Source of the DNA: Haloterrigena salina JCM 13891
GTDB taxonomy: Archaea > Halobacteriota > Halobacteria > Halobacteriales > Natrialbaceae
NCBI RefSeq assembly: GCF_000337495.1
Contig: NZ_AOIS01000037.1
Span: 283,541 to 347,540, forward strand
Direction of reading: 5' to 3'
DNA: 64,000 nucleotides
Below are positions 44,622-54,027 of this stretch, one piece after another (position 1 is the stretch's first letter; every line of letters starts with the position of its first letter). The translations under genes were made by a program, and so were the position numbers. Under the pieces are notes generated by a model, which was not told where the DNA came from, searched no databases, and saw nothing but the letters and a program-made list of their open reading frames with translations.

Positions 44622-45359
44622 ATGAAATTCGTTCGCTTCCGCGATCCGGCCGGTGCCGTGCGCCGCGGCGAGTACGAAGACGGCTACGTGCACTTCGGAA
44701 ACGAGAGCTACGACCTCGAGGACGATGCGATCGACGTGCTACCCCCCTGTGAGCCGTCGAAAATCGTCTGTATCGGTCGCAACTACGCGGACCACGCCGA
44801 CGAGATGGGCTCGGACCTGCCCGATCGGCCGCTACTCTTCCTGAAGGGGCCGAACGCCGTCGCGGCTCACGGCGACACCGTCACCGCGCCCGCCGGTAAG
44901 GAGCGCATCGACTACGAGGCCGAACTCGGCGTCGTCATCGGCGAGCAGTGTCGTCACGTCCCCGTCTCGGACGCGATGGATGTTGTCGAGGGCTACACCT
45001 GCATCGACGACGTTTCGAACCGCGACGATCAGAACGAGGAGCAAAACTGGATCCGCGGGAAGGCCTTCGACGGCGCCGCGCCGATGGGACCGGTGCTCGC
45101 GACCCCTGACGAGGTGCCCGACGACGCCAGCGTGCAGTCCCGCGTCAACGGCGAACTCAGGCAGGACGGCTCCCGCGAGCAACTCATCTTCCCCATCTCG
45201 GAGCTGATCGCCGAGATCACGACCTACATGACCTTAGAGCCCGGCGACGTCATCGCCACCGGAACGCCCGAGGGCGTCGGCCCGCTCGAGGACGGCGACG
45301 AGGTCGAGATCGAGGTCGAGGGCGTCGGAACGCTCGAGCACAGCATTCGGCGGCCCTGA
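44622..45359 (+). CDS. fumarylacetoacetate hydrolase family protein
   Basis: A 245-residue FAH-fold enzyme. IVCIGRNYADHADEMGSD is the substrate-loop motif, and the metal ligands are in YEAELGVVIG (the E-x-E pattern) and DVSNRDDQ. ITTYMTLEPGDVIATGTPEG closes the active site. Members hydrolyse or decarboxylate acylpyruvate-type compounds, and haloarchaeal copies are usually annotated as 2-hydroxyhepta-2,4-diene-1,7-dioate isomerase-like or acylpyruvase. Start at 44622 (MKFVRF) after an AT-rich CCTTTTGATC. Confidence 0.9.
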   Translation: MKFVRFRDPAGAVRRGEYEDGYVHFGNESYDLEDDAIDVLPPCEPSKIVCIGRNYADHADEMGSDLPDRPLLFLKGPNAVAAHGDTVTAPAGKERIDYEAELGVVIGEQCRHVPVSDAMDVVEGYTCIDDVSNRDDQNEEQNWIRGKAFDGAAPMGPVLATPDEVPDDASVQSRVNGELRQDGSREQLIFPISELIAEITTYMTLEPGDVIATGTPEGVGPLEDGDEVEIEVEGVGTLEHSIRRP

Positions 45360-45442
45360 GCGCGCCGACGCCTCGAGTCGCTCGAGCGGTGCCGAACCAC
45401 TGCAGCCGAACCTTTTTCGAGTCGCTCGATCGAAGCGCCCGT

Positions 45443-46156
45443 ATGACCGTTCGATTCGGCGCGGTGACCGTCGACTGGCTCGGCCTCGCGACGATCCGCC
45501 TCGAGGGCCGGACCGGCGCCGTCGTCTACGTCGACCCGGGCCCGGAGGAGCGCGACGCGCTCGAGGGCGAGCCACGGGACGGCGATCTGATTCTGGTCTC
45601 TCACGACCACCACTATGATCCAGACTCGATCCGGCGGGTGGCCCGCGACGATGCCATGGTTCTCGTCCACGAGTCGATCGACGCCGCGGAGATCGATCGG
45701 GTCGACGAGGGACCCGAGGACCTCCCCTACGACGTCGAGCGCGTCCGCGCCGACGAGTCGTTCGTCCTCGGGCCGCTGGATCTGTTCACGACGCCCGCCC
45801 ACAACGATCCCGCGGGACCGCACGTCGACGAGAATGGCGCGCCCTACCACCCCGAGGGCGAGGGCTGCGGCTTCGGCGTTACGATCGACGGCGTCACCGC
45901 GTTCTGGCCCGGCGACACCGACCCGCTGCCGGTCCACGAGGAGCTGGCCGTCGACCTCTTTTTCCCGCCGATCGGCGGGACGTTCACGATGGACCGCCGC
46001 GAGGCAGCCGACCTCGCCGCGCGACTCGAGCCGGATCTCGTCCTTCCGGTTCACTACGACGCGTTCGAGGCGATCGAGGCCGACGCGGACGCGTTCGTGG
46101 TCGACGTCGCGAACCGCGGCGTGCCGGTCGTGCTGGACGAACCGGGAACGTACTGA
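45443..46156 (+). CDS. MBL fold metal-dependent hydrolase
   Basis: A 237-residue UlaG/YtnP-like metallo-beta-lactamase protein. VSHDHHYDPDSI is the HxHxxxD-type motif (first His before Asp-His-His), FWPGDTDPLP supplies Asp, and LVLPVHYDAFEAI a late His. Such proteins hydrolyse phosphoesters or lactones; substrate unknown. Start at 45443, which removes an unlikely 18-residue leader. Confidence 0.85.
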   Translation: MTVRFGAVTVDWLGLATIRLEGRTGAVVYVDPGPEERDALEGEPRDGDLILVSHDHHYDPDSIRRVARDDAMVLVHESIDAAEIDRVDEGPEDLPYDVERVRADESFVLGPLDLFTTPAHNDPAGPHVDENGAPYHPEGEGCGFGVTIDGVTAFWPGDTDPLPVHEELAVDLFFPPIGGTFTMDRREAADLAARLEPDLVLPVHYDAFEAIEADADAFVVDVANRGVPVVLDEPGTY

Positions 46157-46259
46157 GCCGCCGGTCGCGCTCGACCGCTGCCGACTGGTCGGCCGTCCTG
46201 ACAGACAGCCGTACCGACCGCTCCAAAGCGTTAGTGTCGCTGGCGCCGACCGCTCTCGT

Positions 46260-47213
46260 ATGGGCGGCTATCGTCGGTCGAGTCGGGACGGGCCCGCATC
46301 GCAGTACTGCGCGCAGTGTGGGACCGGTCTCGAGGGACGGATGAACTACTGTCCGAACTGTGGCGCCACGACCGATCGATCGACCGCCGGACCGCAGAGG
46401 CGGACCGCCACCGCCGCGACCCGGAGCGATCGAGGGGGACGAAACGCTGGTATCGAAACGGAGACGAGCGACCGCGATCTCCTCGAGCGCCGAATCGCGC
46501 GGGCCTCCCGAGAGGGGTGGCGACTCGAGCACGATTTCGGCGACCGCGCCGTCATGGTACGCCGGACGTTCGGAAACGCGACGGAGCACCTCGCGGTCGC
46601 GCTGGTCACCGTCTGGTTCACGATGGGGATCGGCAACGCCCTCTGGGGTGCCTACCGGTACTTCGGCGATGTCGAGCGGCTGATCCTGCGAGCCGACCGC
46701 GTCGAGGGGAGCCAGGTCGAGCGGACCCGCGGCGATGTCGCGGCCGGGTCGGGGCTGCGCTGGCGAGCGGTCGCCGGCGGCTGCTGGCTGGTCGCCGCGA
46801 TCGTCGCGGTAATCGCCCTCGAGGTCGCGACCGCGGCGGCGACCGTCGTGTTGGTCGCGCTCGCCGCCCTCTTCGCGACGCTGGGCGCGAGCGCTCTGCC
46901 GTCGGTTCGGCGCCGCCTCGAGGGTCGGCACTCGATCGGGGCGAACGGTCGGATCCGGTCGGTCGAGGAACGGACGGTCGTCGCCCCCGACCGCCCGTGT
47001 GCCGCCTGTGCGGACCCCGTCGGGCGCGGTCTCGAGCGAATCTATCGGGACGAGTTCTGCGCCCTCGGCGTCCCGCTGACGGTCTCCGAGGGACGCAACT
47101 ATTACTGCCGAGCGTGTGCGAACGCCGAGGGAACCGGCGCCGGCGAGCGGGCCGCGACCGAGCCGGCCGCGGCCGGGGAGCCAGACCGCGATCCGGAACC
47201 GGAACACGCCTGA
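46260..47213 (+). CDS. zinc-ribbon membrane protein (317 aa)
   Basis: A double-ended zinc protein. The N-terminal ribbon is YCAQCGTG with YCPNCGAT. A linker and a segment LERRIARASREGWRLEHDFG follow, the latter resembling short domains found in haloarchaeal zinc-ribbon membrane proteins. Four helices span about residues 110-220, and a second cluster of cysteines near the C-terminus (CAACADPVGRG, then YYCRACANAE) completes it. Probably a membrane scaffold or regulator; not otherwise recognised. Start at the ATG at 46260. Confidence 0.75.
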   Translation: MGGYRRSSRDGPASQYCAQCGTGLEGRMNYCPNCGATTDRSTAGPQRRTATAATRSDRGGRNAGIETETSDRDLLERRIARASREGWRLEHDFGDRAVMVRRTFGNATEHLAVALVTVWFTMGIGNALWGAYRYFGDVERLILRADRVEGSQVERTRGDVAAGSGLRWRAVAGGCWLVAAIVAVIALEVATAAATVVLVALAALFATLGASALPSVRRRLEGRHSIGANGRIRSVEERTVVAPDRPCAACADPVGRGLERIYRDEFCALGVPLTVSEGRNYYCRACANAEGTGAGERAATEPAAAGEPDRDPEPEHA

Positions 47214-47405
47214 GCACCGTTACCGACGCGCGGTCGCCGCCGCTCGAGTCGACTGTACCGGAGAGAAGCGAACGCGGACCCTCGAGTCGAGCCCAGTGTC
47301 TCGAGGCGATTCACGGCAGATCGGAGGACGAGTGCTCCCGTTCGAACCTCGCACTGGAGCAAAGCGAACCGGTTCGGTAACTGCGCCCGTGCCGAGATAG
47401 CGCGT

Positions 47406-48032
47406 TCACTCCGAGAACGCCGAACGGCGGACTCGGCTCTTCACGAGCAGTCCGATTCCGAGCAGTGCGAGCGTCCCTCCGACGGTGAGGATCGGGCTGT
47501 CGGTGGCGGCCTCGAACGCCGTTTCGAAGAGCGAACGTTGGCGCCCGTAGTAGACGACGCCTCCGGCGGCCGCGTAAAACGCGACCGTCCCGACCGCCGT
47601 GTAGACGCCGAATCTCGCGGGAAGCATGTTGGCGAACCCCGCCGGGATGGAGATCACGGAACGTAACACGGGCAGGAAGCGTCCCCAGAGGACCGACGAT
47701 TGTCCCCACCGTCGGAACCACTCCCGCCCCTCGTTGATGCGGTCGTCTGAAACGGTGATTCGATCCCGGATCCAGTCGCTCTCGTCGATTCGAGAGCCAC
47801 GAAACACGTAGAACGGAACGAACGCGCCGACCGTCCCGCCGGCGCCGGCCGCGAGCACGAACACGAAAAACGAGACGGGATCGGTGATGAGCAGTGCAGC
47901 CGCCGCCGGGACCACGGCTTCGCTCGGGAGAAACGGAAACAGCATCGACGACTCGAGGAAGGTGAACACGAACAGGGCGAGCGGACCGTATAACTGCACG
48001 AACCGAAGTACACCTTCCGTCAAGTCTACCAT
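47406..48032 (-). CDS. DedA family membrane protein
   Basis: A 208-residue integral membrane protein of the DedA/SNARE-associated (VTT) superfamily. Diagnostic motifs are FLESSMLFPFLPSEAVVPAA, with its acidic residue near the first re-entrant loop, and WGQSSVLWGRFLPVLRSVIS, the F/Y-x-R-x-x-P-x-x-R element, followed by IPAGFANMLPARF. The family acts in phospholipid flipping and envelope homeostasis. Transcribed toward the zinc-ribbon protein gene. Confidence 0.92.
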   Translation of the reverse strand: MVDLTEGVLRFVQLYGPLALFVFTFLESSMLFPFLPSEAVVPAAAALLITDPVSFFVFVLAAGAGGTVGAFVPFYVFRGSRIDESDWIRDRITVSDDRINEGREWFRRWGQSSVLWGRFLPVLRSVISIPAGFANMLPARFGVYTAVGTVAFYAAAGGVVYYGRQRSLFETAFEAATDSPILTVGGTLALLGIGLLVKSRVRRSAFSE

Positions 48033-48200
48033 GGGTGGCGTAAGCGGCGACGTCGTAATACCGTCCCCCTTTGACGAGCAGGGAGACGTGCCAGAGAAGT
48101 CGATGCTACTGAACGCGAGTTCCGCACGCCACTCTCAATGAAGTAATCGTCTCTACAACTACCGGTAGCGGCCCTCTCCGAACGGCGGTTCGATGGGTGT

Positions 48201-49292
48201 CTAGAGGACACCCATCTCACTGAGACGTTCGGGAAGATACGTGTCCGTCACGAAGTCGAGCCCGTGGGACGCCAGCGACTGCTGTTCGGACTTCTTCTCG
48301 ATGTCGAGCTGGAGCTCGATCTGTTCCTCCCAGTAGTCGGTCTGGAAGCGCGGGTCCTCGAGCTCGCTCTCTAGGGCGTTGATGTCCGAGTCCGAGAGCG
48401 GGTCGGTCGGCAGGTCGTACTCGACGATGTCGGCCGGCTGGATGCCGATGAACTTCGCTTCGGGCGTCGCGAGGTACTCTGAGAGGTGGGCCGACTTGAT
48501 CGACCCGTAGGCGACGGAGCCGTAGATGCGGTACGACCACGGGTCGCCGTCAGTGAAGACCACCACGGGGAGCCCGAGCTCGTCGTGGAAGCGCTTCGTC
48601 AGCCGGCGCGTGGCCCGCGCGGGCTGTCCGCCGAGGTGGACGACGATCGCGTCGTACTCCTCGTCGAAGCCGTTCTCGACGAGTCGATCGCGCATGCCGC
48701 CGGTCTCCACGCAGAGGACGAAATCGGCGTCGTTGTCGAGGAACTCGATCATGTCCGGGTTGTTCGGGATCTGGTACCCGCCTTGCCCCACGTCGAGCTG
48801 GCAGTGGATGTCGCGGTCGCCGCGCTTGGTCTGTTCGCGGATGTGGAGCGGACCCATCACCTTCGCGCCCGACTCCTCGGGGCGCATGTGGAAGTCCTCG
48901 CGGGTGACCCCGGAGACGATCTCTAAGTCCTCGACCATGCTGTTGGACTCGTCCTGGCTCGTGAACTGGGCCTCGTCGTTGTCCCAGCTCTCCGAGAGGT
49001 AGTAGAGTTCACGCAGGGTCGACGAGCGATCCTGCTCGAGTTGCTCTACGAGGAAGTCGATCGTATACGTCGCTTTCAGCAGCTTTCGGGCGCCGCTGAC
49101 CGAGTTCGCGGAGCGGGTCGATTCCCGGTCGCCGTAGACCCAGACATCGCTCTCCTCGTCGTACTCGATGTTGTTCTTCGTCCGCGTCGGCACGGACATG
49201 TGGGGGATCTCGCCCAGTTCGAACTGGTCGTAGAACTGCGCGGCGAGATCGATCAACTGCTCTCGGGCCTGCTGGTCGTTGTCTGCGCTCAT
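48201..49292 (-). CDS. top6A: DNA topoisomerase VI subunit A
   Basis: A 363-residue Spo11-like subunit that cleaves DNA. The catalytic tyrosine is in [12 protein letters not shown] (positions 97-98, in the WHD/CAP domain), and the Toprim domain has [10 protein letters not shown] (Glu) and [11 protein letters not shown] (DxD for Mg2+). It functions as an A2B2 type IIB topoisomerase that relaxes and decatenates. Overlaps top6B by 4 bp. Length normal. Confidence 0.96.
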   Translation of the reverse strand: MSADNDQQAREQLIDLAAQFYDQFELGEIPHMSVPTRTKNNIEYDEESDVWVYGDRESTRSANSVSGARKLLKATYTIDFLVEQLEQDRSSTLRELYYLSESWDNDEAQFTSQDESNSMVEDLEIVSGVTREDFHMRPEESGAKVMGPLHIREQTKRGDRDIHCQLDVGQGGYQIPNNPDMIEFLDNDADFVLCVETGGMRDRLVENGFDEEYDAIVVHLGGQPARATRRLTKRFHDELGLPVVVFTDGDPWSYRIYGSVAYGSIKSAHLSEYLATPEAKFIGIQPADIVEYDLPTDPLSDSDINALESELEDPRFQTDYWEEQIELQLDIEKKSEQQSLASHGLDFVTDTYLPERLSEMGVL

Positions 49293-51769
49293 TGTTTCAC
49301 CGTGAGTTTCTCAGTTTCGACGCCCTTTACGTCCAGACTGCACTCTGCGCCGTCGGCCACCTCGTACTCGAGGGTGGCCGCGTCGTCGCTCGAGACCTCG
49401 GGTTCCCACTTGACGAACCACTCGCCGTCCATCTCGACGACGGTCGCGTCGTCGGGGAGGCTCGTCGGCTCGTCGGAGACGATGTCGGTGATCTCCAGGG
49501 ATTCGTTCGTATTCGAGTTGTTCTCGACGGTGACCGAGACGGCCTGGCCGTCGCCGTTTTCTTTGACGCTTCGCTCGACGAGCACGTTGTTCATGATGCG
49601 CGCGATGGCGTCGTCGATGTCGGGTTCGTCGCGGCCGGTGACCTCGGCGACCTTCTCGGCCATCTCCGGGAGGATCGTCCCGAGGACGTTCTGTTTCTTC
49701 CGGCGCTGTTGCATCGAGCGGCGCTTGTTGAGGTAGCTCTTGAGCTCCCGGGCTGCCTCGCGGATCGCGAGCTCGATCTCGTCTTCGATCTCGGGAACGT
49801 TCGCGACGGCGTCCTTCGACTCGCTGGTGAACGGGACGTTCGTCGACGCAACGTGGATCATGATCACCGCCGGCCCCTTCGGCAGGCCGGAGCCGCCGGG
49901 CTGGTCGAGCCCGTAGTTGCGCCAGCCGATCGACTTGACGACGTCGGTCGTCGCGCAGGCCCCGCGCTGGTAGACCAACGGCACTCGATTGGCGAATCGC
50001 ATGACGTTGGCGCTGCCGTCGGCCTCGATCTCGCCGCCGTAGGCGATGCCGGCCTCGACGATGAACGGATCGCCGCCGTGGACCTCGGCGTCGCGGGTCG
50101 CAGAGGCGTAGAAGTCGGCGTCGAACTCCTTCTCGAGGCCGGCGCTGATCAGCTCCTCGGAGATCGGCGAGAGACACCGCGTCGGCGGCGCCATGATGTC
50201 GGTCGCGCGCATCCCGTCGACGAGGTCGCTGGCGGCGTCCCGGTCGCCGGCGAGTTCGCGGACCAGCGGCGGGTCGTCGGGGACGGTCGCCATCACGTCC
50301 CAGACGGCCTCGGTGATGTTCTCGCGAGCGGTGTCGCCGAAGGAGACGTCGTCGTACTCCTCGGTGAGATCCGCGGCGCGGTCGACGTGCGCGCGGAGTC
50401 GCTTGCGGGTGAGCCGGTGGCGGACGTTGCCGTCCTCGCCCTCGCTGTCCTCGAGTTCGTCGTCGAACTTCGCCGCGAGCCGGTCGGCGAAGGCGCGGAT
50501 CACCTCGTCGTCCTTGCGGGTACTCGTCGCCTCGTCGGCGAGATCATAGCAGTCGGCGACGAGTCGCGACTCGACAGGGTCGTCGGTCTCGCCGGCCGCG
50601 TCGCCGCTCTCCTCGCGGGCGTCGATCAGCGCGAGCCAGACGGCCGCGACGGCGTTCTCGCGGACGGTGTCGCCGAACGTCGTGCCGTGCTCGGCCTCGA
50701 CCTCGTCGGCGGCCGAATCGACGAGCTCGAGCAGTTCGTGGTGGGCGATCCGGTCCGTCTCGTCGACGCCCGCGGCGATGGCGTCGGCGAAGGCGGCCGT
50801 GGCGTCGGCGCCCTTGTTCGCGGTGGCCTCGGAGACGGCGGCCTCGAGGTCGACGTCCTCGTGTTCCGCGGGCGGCCGCCAGCGCATCTCGCGGCCGTAG
50901 TGGCGGTCGCGGAACTCGTCGATGATCGAGTCGGCGGTCTTCTTCCCGACGCGGGTGAACTCCTCCTGGAGGAACCCGGAGACGGTCTGGGAGTCCGTCG
51001 ACGTCAGCATCTTCATCACGGTCCCGAGCTCGACCCCGTGGGGGTGGGGCCGGATCTCTTCCGTCTCCTCGGGGAGCTGGTCGGTCGCGCGCTCGAACTT
51101 GAAGTGTTCCTGGGGTTCGCGGAGTTCCAGGCGCGCGTGGGGGTTGACGACCGCCGTGTGCTTGATGTAGTCGTGGAGCTGCTGGCGGGCGCGCATGTTC
51201 GCCTCCATCTCGAGTTCGATGCGCGTCCCGTGGGGGCGGTCCCAGGAGGTGGTCTCCGCGACGCTGATCTCGGGCTCGTTGCTGTCGGTATCGACGATGA
51301 GCTCGAAGTACTCGGCCTCGCTCGAGCCCTGGGTTCGGCTGGTGATCTTGGCGGGTTTCCCGCTCGTCAGCTGCGAGTAGAGGACGGCGGCGGAGATCCC
51401 GATCCCCTGCTGGCCGCGGGACTGTTCGCGGGCGTGGAACCGGGAGCCGTAGAGCAGTTTCCCGAAGACTTTGGGGAGTGACTCCTTCGTGATCCCCGGC
51501 CCGTTGTCCTCGACGATCAGCCGGTAGTAGTCGCCGGCCTCCTCGATCTCGACGTAGATATCCGGGAGAATACCCGACTCCTCGGCGGCGTCTAAGGCGT
51601 TGTCGACGGCCTCTTTGACGGCCGTGACGAGGCCTCGAGCACCGCTGTCGAAGCCGAGCATGTGCTTGTTCTTCTCGAAGAACTCGGCGATGGAGATCGC
51701 TTGCTGGTTCTCGGCCAGCTCCTCGGCGATCCCCGCCTCGTCACCGAGTGTCGACTGAAACGACGTCAT
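49289..51769 (-). CDS. top6B: DNA topoisomerase VI subunit B
   Basis: An 826-residue ATPase subunit. The GHKL ATP-binding site is spread over [14 protein letters not shown] (N box), VEDNGPGI (G1) and [15 protein letters not shown] (G2). A transducer domain follows (near 600-720, with its switch Lys probably in the [10 protein letters not shown] loop), then a C-terminal Ig-like region. An insertion of roughly 200 acidic residues (about 300-500, with repeated [16 protein letters not shown] segments) is longer than in non-halophilic homologs and contains two similar halves. Start at the ATG at 51769. gyrB/gyrA are not next to it here. Confidence 0.95.
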   Translation of the reverse strand: MTSFQSTLGDEAGIAEELAENQQAISIAEFFEKNKHMLGFDSGARGLVTAVKEAVDNALDAAEESGILPDIYVEIEEAGDYYRLIVEDNGPGITKESLPKVFGKLLYGSRFHAREQSRGQQGIGISAAVLYSQLTSGKPAKITSRTQGSSEAEYFELIVDTDSNEPEISVAETTSWDRPHGTRIELEMEANMRARQQLHDYIKHTAVVNPHARLELREPQEHFKFERATDQLPEETEEIRPHPHGVELGTVMKMLTSTDSQTVSGFLQEEFTRVGKKTADSIIDEFRDRHYGREMRWRPPAEHEDVDLEAAVSEATANKGADATAAFADAIAAGVDETDRIAHHELLELVDSAADEVEAEHGTTFGDTVRENAVAAVWLALIDAREESGDAAGETDDPVESRLVADCYDLADEATSTRKDDEVIRAFADRLAAKFDDELEDSEGEDGNVRHRLTRKRLRAHVDRAADLTEEYDDVSFGDTARENITEAVWDVMATVPDDPPLVRELAGDRDAASDLVDGMRATDIMAPPTRCLSPISEELISAGLEKEFDADFYASATRDAEVHGGDPFIVEAGIAYGGEIEADGSANVMRFANRVPLVYQRGACATTDVVKSIGWRNYGLDQPGGSGLPKGPAVIMIHVASTNVPFTSESKDAVANVPEIEDEIELAIREAARELKSYLNKRRSMQQRRKKQNVLGTILPEMAEKVAEVTGRDEPDIDDAIARIMNNVLVERSVKENGDGQAVSVTVENNSNTNESLEITDIVSDEPTSLPDDATVVEMDGEWFVKWEPEVSSDDAATLEYEVADGAECSLDVKGVETEKLTVKQ

Positions 51770-52014
51770 TGTCCCTTCATACTAACGGCGGGGCTAAAAG
51801 GTGTGCGCTACCGGAGCGGAAGTGAACGTGGTCAACAGTTGTCTCGCCGAGCCCCGTCCTCGAGCAGCTGTGCTCCAGCGGACGGATTGCTATTTCCACA
51901 GCTGACGGCCCGATTACGATAGCGTTTTACATAATATGTTGCTAAATAAGCATAATTAACGAATGATGGGTGCAAAAAGAACAAAGTAGTGGAACACATC
52001 TGCGGAACTGAGAG

Positions 52015-52497
52015 ATGGATCTCGACGCGACGAACAAGGCCGTACTGTATCTTCTCCAACAGGATGCACGTCGGATCACGACCCAGGAGATGGCCGAGCA
52101 GATCGGCGTCTCGGCCAGCACCGTTCGGAACCGGATCGAGCAACTGGAATCAGAGGGGATCATCCGCGGCTACCATCCCGACGTCGACTACGACAAGGCG
52201 GGACTCCAGTTGCACGTTCTCTTCATCTGCTCGGCCCCGAACCCGGACCGCGAACGACTCGCCCGCGAGGCTCGCGAGGTCAGCGGCGTCGTCACGATAC
52301 AGGAGGTCCTCAACGGGACGGACAACGTCCAGATCGAAGCCGTCGGAACCGACACCGACGACATCGCTCGCGTGAGCGACGAACTCAGTGAGCTCGGATT
52401 CGACGTCGTCAACTCGAAGATCCTGAAGAGCTTACACAAACAGCCGTTCGACCACTTCGGCAAGCAGCTGGTCGACGAGAACGAGACCGATGAGTGA
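52015..52497 (+). CDS. Lrp/AsnC family transcriptional regulator
   Basis: A 160-residue regulator. The N-terminal HTH TQEMAEQIGVSASTVRNRIE is followed by the RAM-type domain, which is truncated or atypical compared with classical Lrp (DNVQIEAVGTDTDDIARVSD and on). The C-terminal extension SLHKQPFDHFGKQLVDENE is specific to a haloarchaeal subset. Divergent from top6B; the AT-rich gap 51770-52014 holds both promoters. Its end overlaps the HalOD1 gene by 8 bp. Confidence 0.88.
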   Translation: MDLDATNKAVLYLLQQDARRITTQEMAEQIGVSASTVRNRIEQLESEGIIRGYHPDVDYDKAGLQLHVLFICSAPNPDRERLAREAREVSGVVTIQEVLNGTDNVQIEAVGTDTDDIARVSDELSELGFDVVNSKILKSLHKQPFDHFGKQLVDENETDE

Positions 52498-52801
52498 TCC
52501 GAGCGGGCCGGTCGAGTTCGACGTGGAGTCGCGGCGGTATCGGGCGCAGTACGATTTCGAGGCGACGGCGCCGAGCGTCGCCGTCGTCGACGCCGTCGAG
52601 ACCGTCTTCGACGACGAACGCGACCGCGGCCCGCTCTACGACGCCGTCGATCCGGAGGCCCTCGATCGCCTCCTCGAGACCGATCCCGAACGCGATCGAC
52701 GCGGCCCGCGATCGGCGTCGTTTCGGTACCGGGGCGCGCTGGTGACCGTCGTCAGCGACGGCTCGGTCGTGATCGGACTGGACGACGAGATCGGTCGGTG
52801 A
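52490..52801 (+). CDS. HalOD1 output-domain protein (103 aa)
   Basis: A HalOD1 domain: SVAVVDAVETVFDDERDRGP, LYDAVDPEALDRLLETD, then ASFRYRGALVTVVSDGSVVI. The N-terminal 25 residues (VEFDVESRRYRAQYDFEA) are an extra strand region seen in some members. The start overlaps the Lrp-type gene, so regulator and output domain are produced together. Biochemical function of HalOD1 is unknown. Confidence 0.8.
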   Translation: MSDPSGPVEFDVESRRYRAQYDFEATAPSVAVVDAVETVFDDERDRGPLYDAVDPEALDRLLETDPERDRRGPRSASFRYRGALVTVVSDGSVVIGLDDEIGR

Positions 52802-52832
52802 GCGTCCGCGAACGAGCCGGCAGTCGAGATCC

Positions 52833-53843
52833 TCACTCTTCGACCGGCGGCCACTCCCATGCGTCGGCTTCGACCACGCCGAGCAGGTGCCGCCGGCGGT
52901 CGGTCAACTCCGCGAGGGCCTCGGCGAACTCCTGGTCCGAGCCGGTCGGGATGTCGTCCTCGCGGAGGCGATCGAGATCCGGCGAGCGCGGGACCGCCGG
53001 TTTGGGTTCGATAAACGACTCGTCGAGCGTCTCGAGGTAGCTCCAAACGCTCGAGCGTGTGCTTTCAACGATCGCAGAGTCGGGACTGTGCTCGTCGGGG
53101 ATGGCGTACCGAAAGAGGGTGAGCGACTCGTCGAGGACGGAAACGGCCACCGCCGACGCCTGCTCGCTCTGCTCGCTGTGATAGTAGTGCAAGATCGGGT
53201 AGGACTTGTGCTGCTCGGCGAGCGTGCTCAGATCGTCACTGAGCGACTCGAGCGTCAACTCGAGGCCGTCGAAGTTCTCGCCGTTCCAGCCGGCGCGGAC
53301 GAACGCCTCGCTCCGGCCGCCGAGTCCCGAGACGGTGCTGGCGAACGAGCGCTTATCGGAGACGGCGCCCAGCACGGAGAGGATGTAGGAGACGCCGAGC
53401 GTAACGAACGCCATTCCGGACGCGGTCGTGAACGAGCTGGCGATCTCCCAGACGTCGCCGCCGTATGTGGGGGAGTAATCGCCGTTGCCGTCGGTGAACA
53501 TCGTGTACGCGACGTAGTAGAACCGGCCCGCCCAGTCGGCGGTGCCGCCGGTACGGGTGTTGACCAGTGCGAGGGGGTAGCTGGCGAAGACGAACGTCCA
53601 GCCGATCCAGATGAGTCCGATCCACATCACGAGCGTCAGCGTGAGGATCAGCGGGCCGGCGAGGCTGAGCGCCTTGTTTCGGTCTCCAGTTAGGGTCCGG
53701 AGTCCGTACCAGACGCCGGTCGTGAGTCGTCCGGAGAGGGGTCCCGAGCCGCCGTCGACCCACAGCGTCGTCCAGAGGATATCGACGAAGGCGGCGAGCA
53801 GCAGGCCGACACCGACGACGAGATACAGCGGTTGCATTACCAC
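52833..53843 (-). CDS. ion-channel-like membrane protein
   Basis: A 336-residue protein. Five or so N-terminal helices (PLYLVVGVGLLLAAFVDILW, LILTLTLVMWIGLIWIGWTF, FVTLGVSYILSVLGAVSD among them) surround a re-entrant MFTDGNGDYSPTYGGDVWEI segment placed like a K+ channel pore loop but without a TVGYGD filter. The C-terminal 170 residues are soluble and helical. It resembles the two-TM ion-channel superfamily, with ion selectivity unknown. MVM offers starts at 53843 and 53837. Confidence 0.7.
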   Translation of the reverse strand: MVMQPLYLVVGVGLLLAAFVDILWTTLWVDGGSGPLSGRLTTGVWYGLRTLTGDRNKALSLAGPLILTLTLVMWIGLIWIGWTFVFASYPLALVNTRTGGTADWAGRFYYVAYTMFTDGNGDYSPTYGGDVWEIASSFTTASGMAFVTLGVSYILSVLGAVSDKRSFASTVSGLGGRSEAFVRAGWNGENFDGLELTLESLSDDLSTLAEQHKSYPILHYYHSEQSEQASAVAVSVLDESLTLFRYAIPDEHSPDSAIVESTRSSVWSYLETLDESFIEPKPAVPRSPDLDRLREDDIPTGSDQEFAEALAELTDRRRHLLGVVEADAWEWPPVEE

Positions 53844-54027
53844 CCTCTACCGGAAGGACACCCGTCAACGATGGCCCGGTCACTGACGCGGGTTTTTCAC
53901 GGCGCGGCCGAACGACGCCGATTCGTTCTCCATCGGCGTCGGTTCCTACCCCATCGGTTCCGGTCCGATCCGACGGACGGCGGACCGGACAGCGAAGCCT
54001 TATGGACCGGTATCGAGTGGTGGATAT

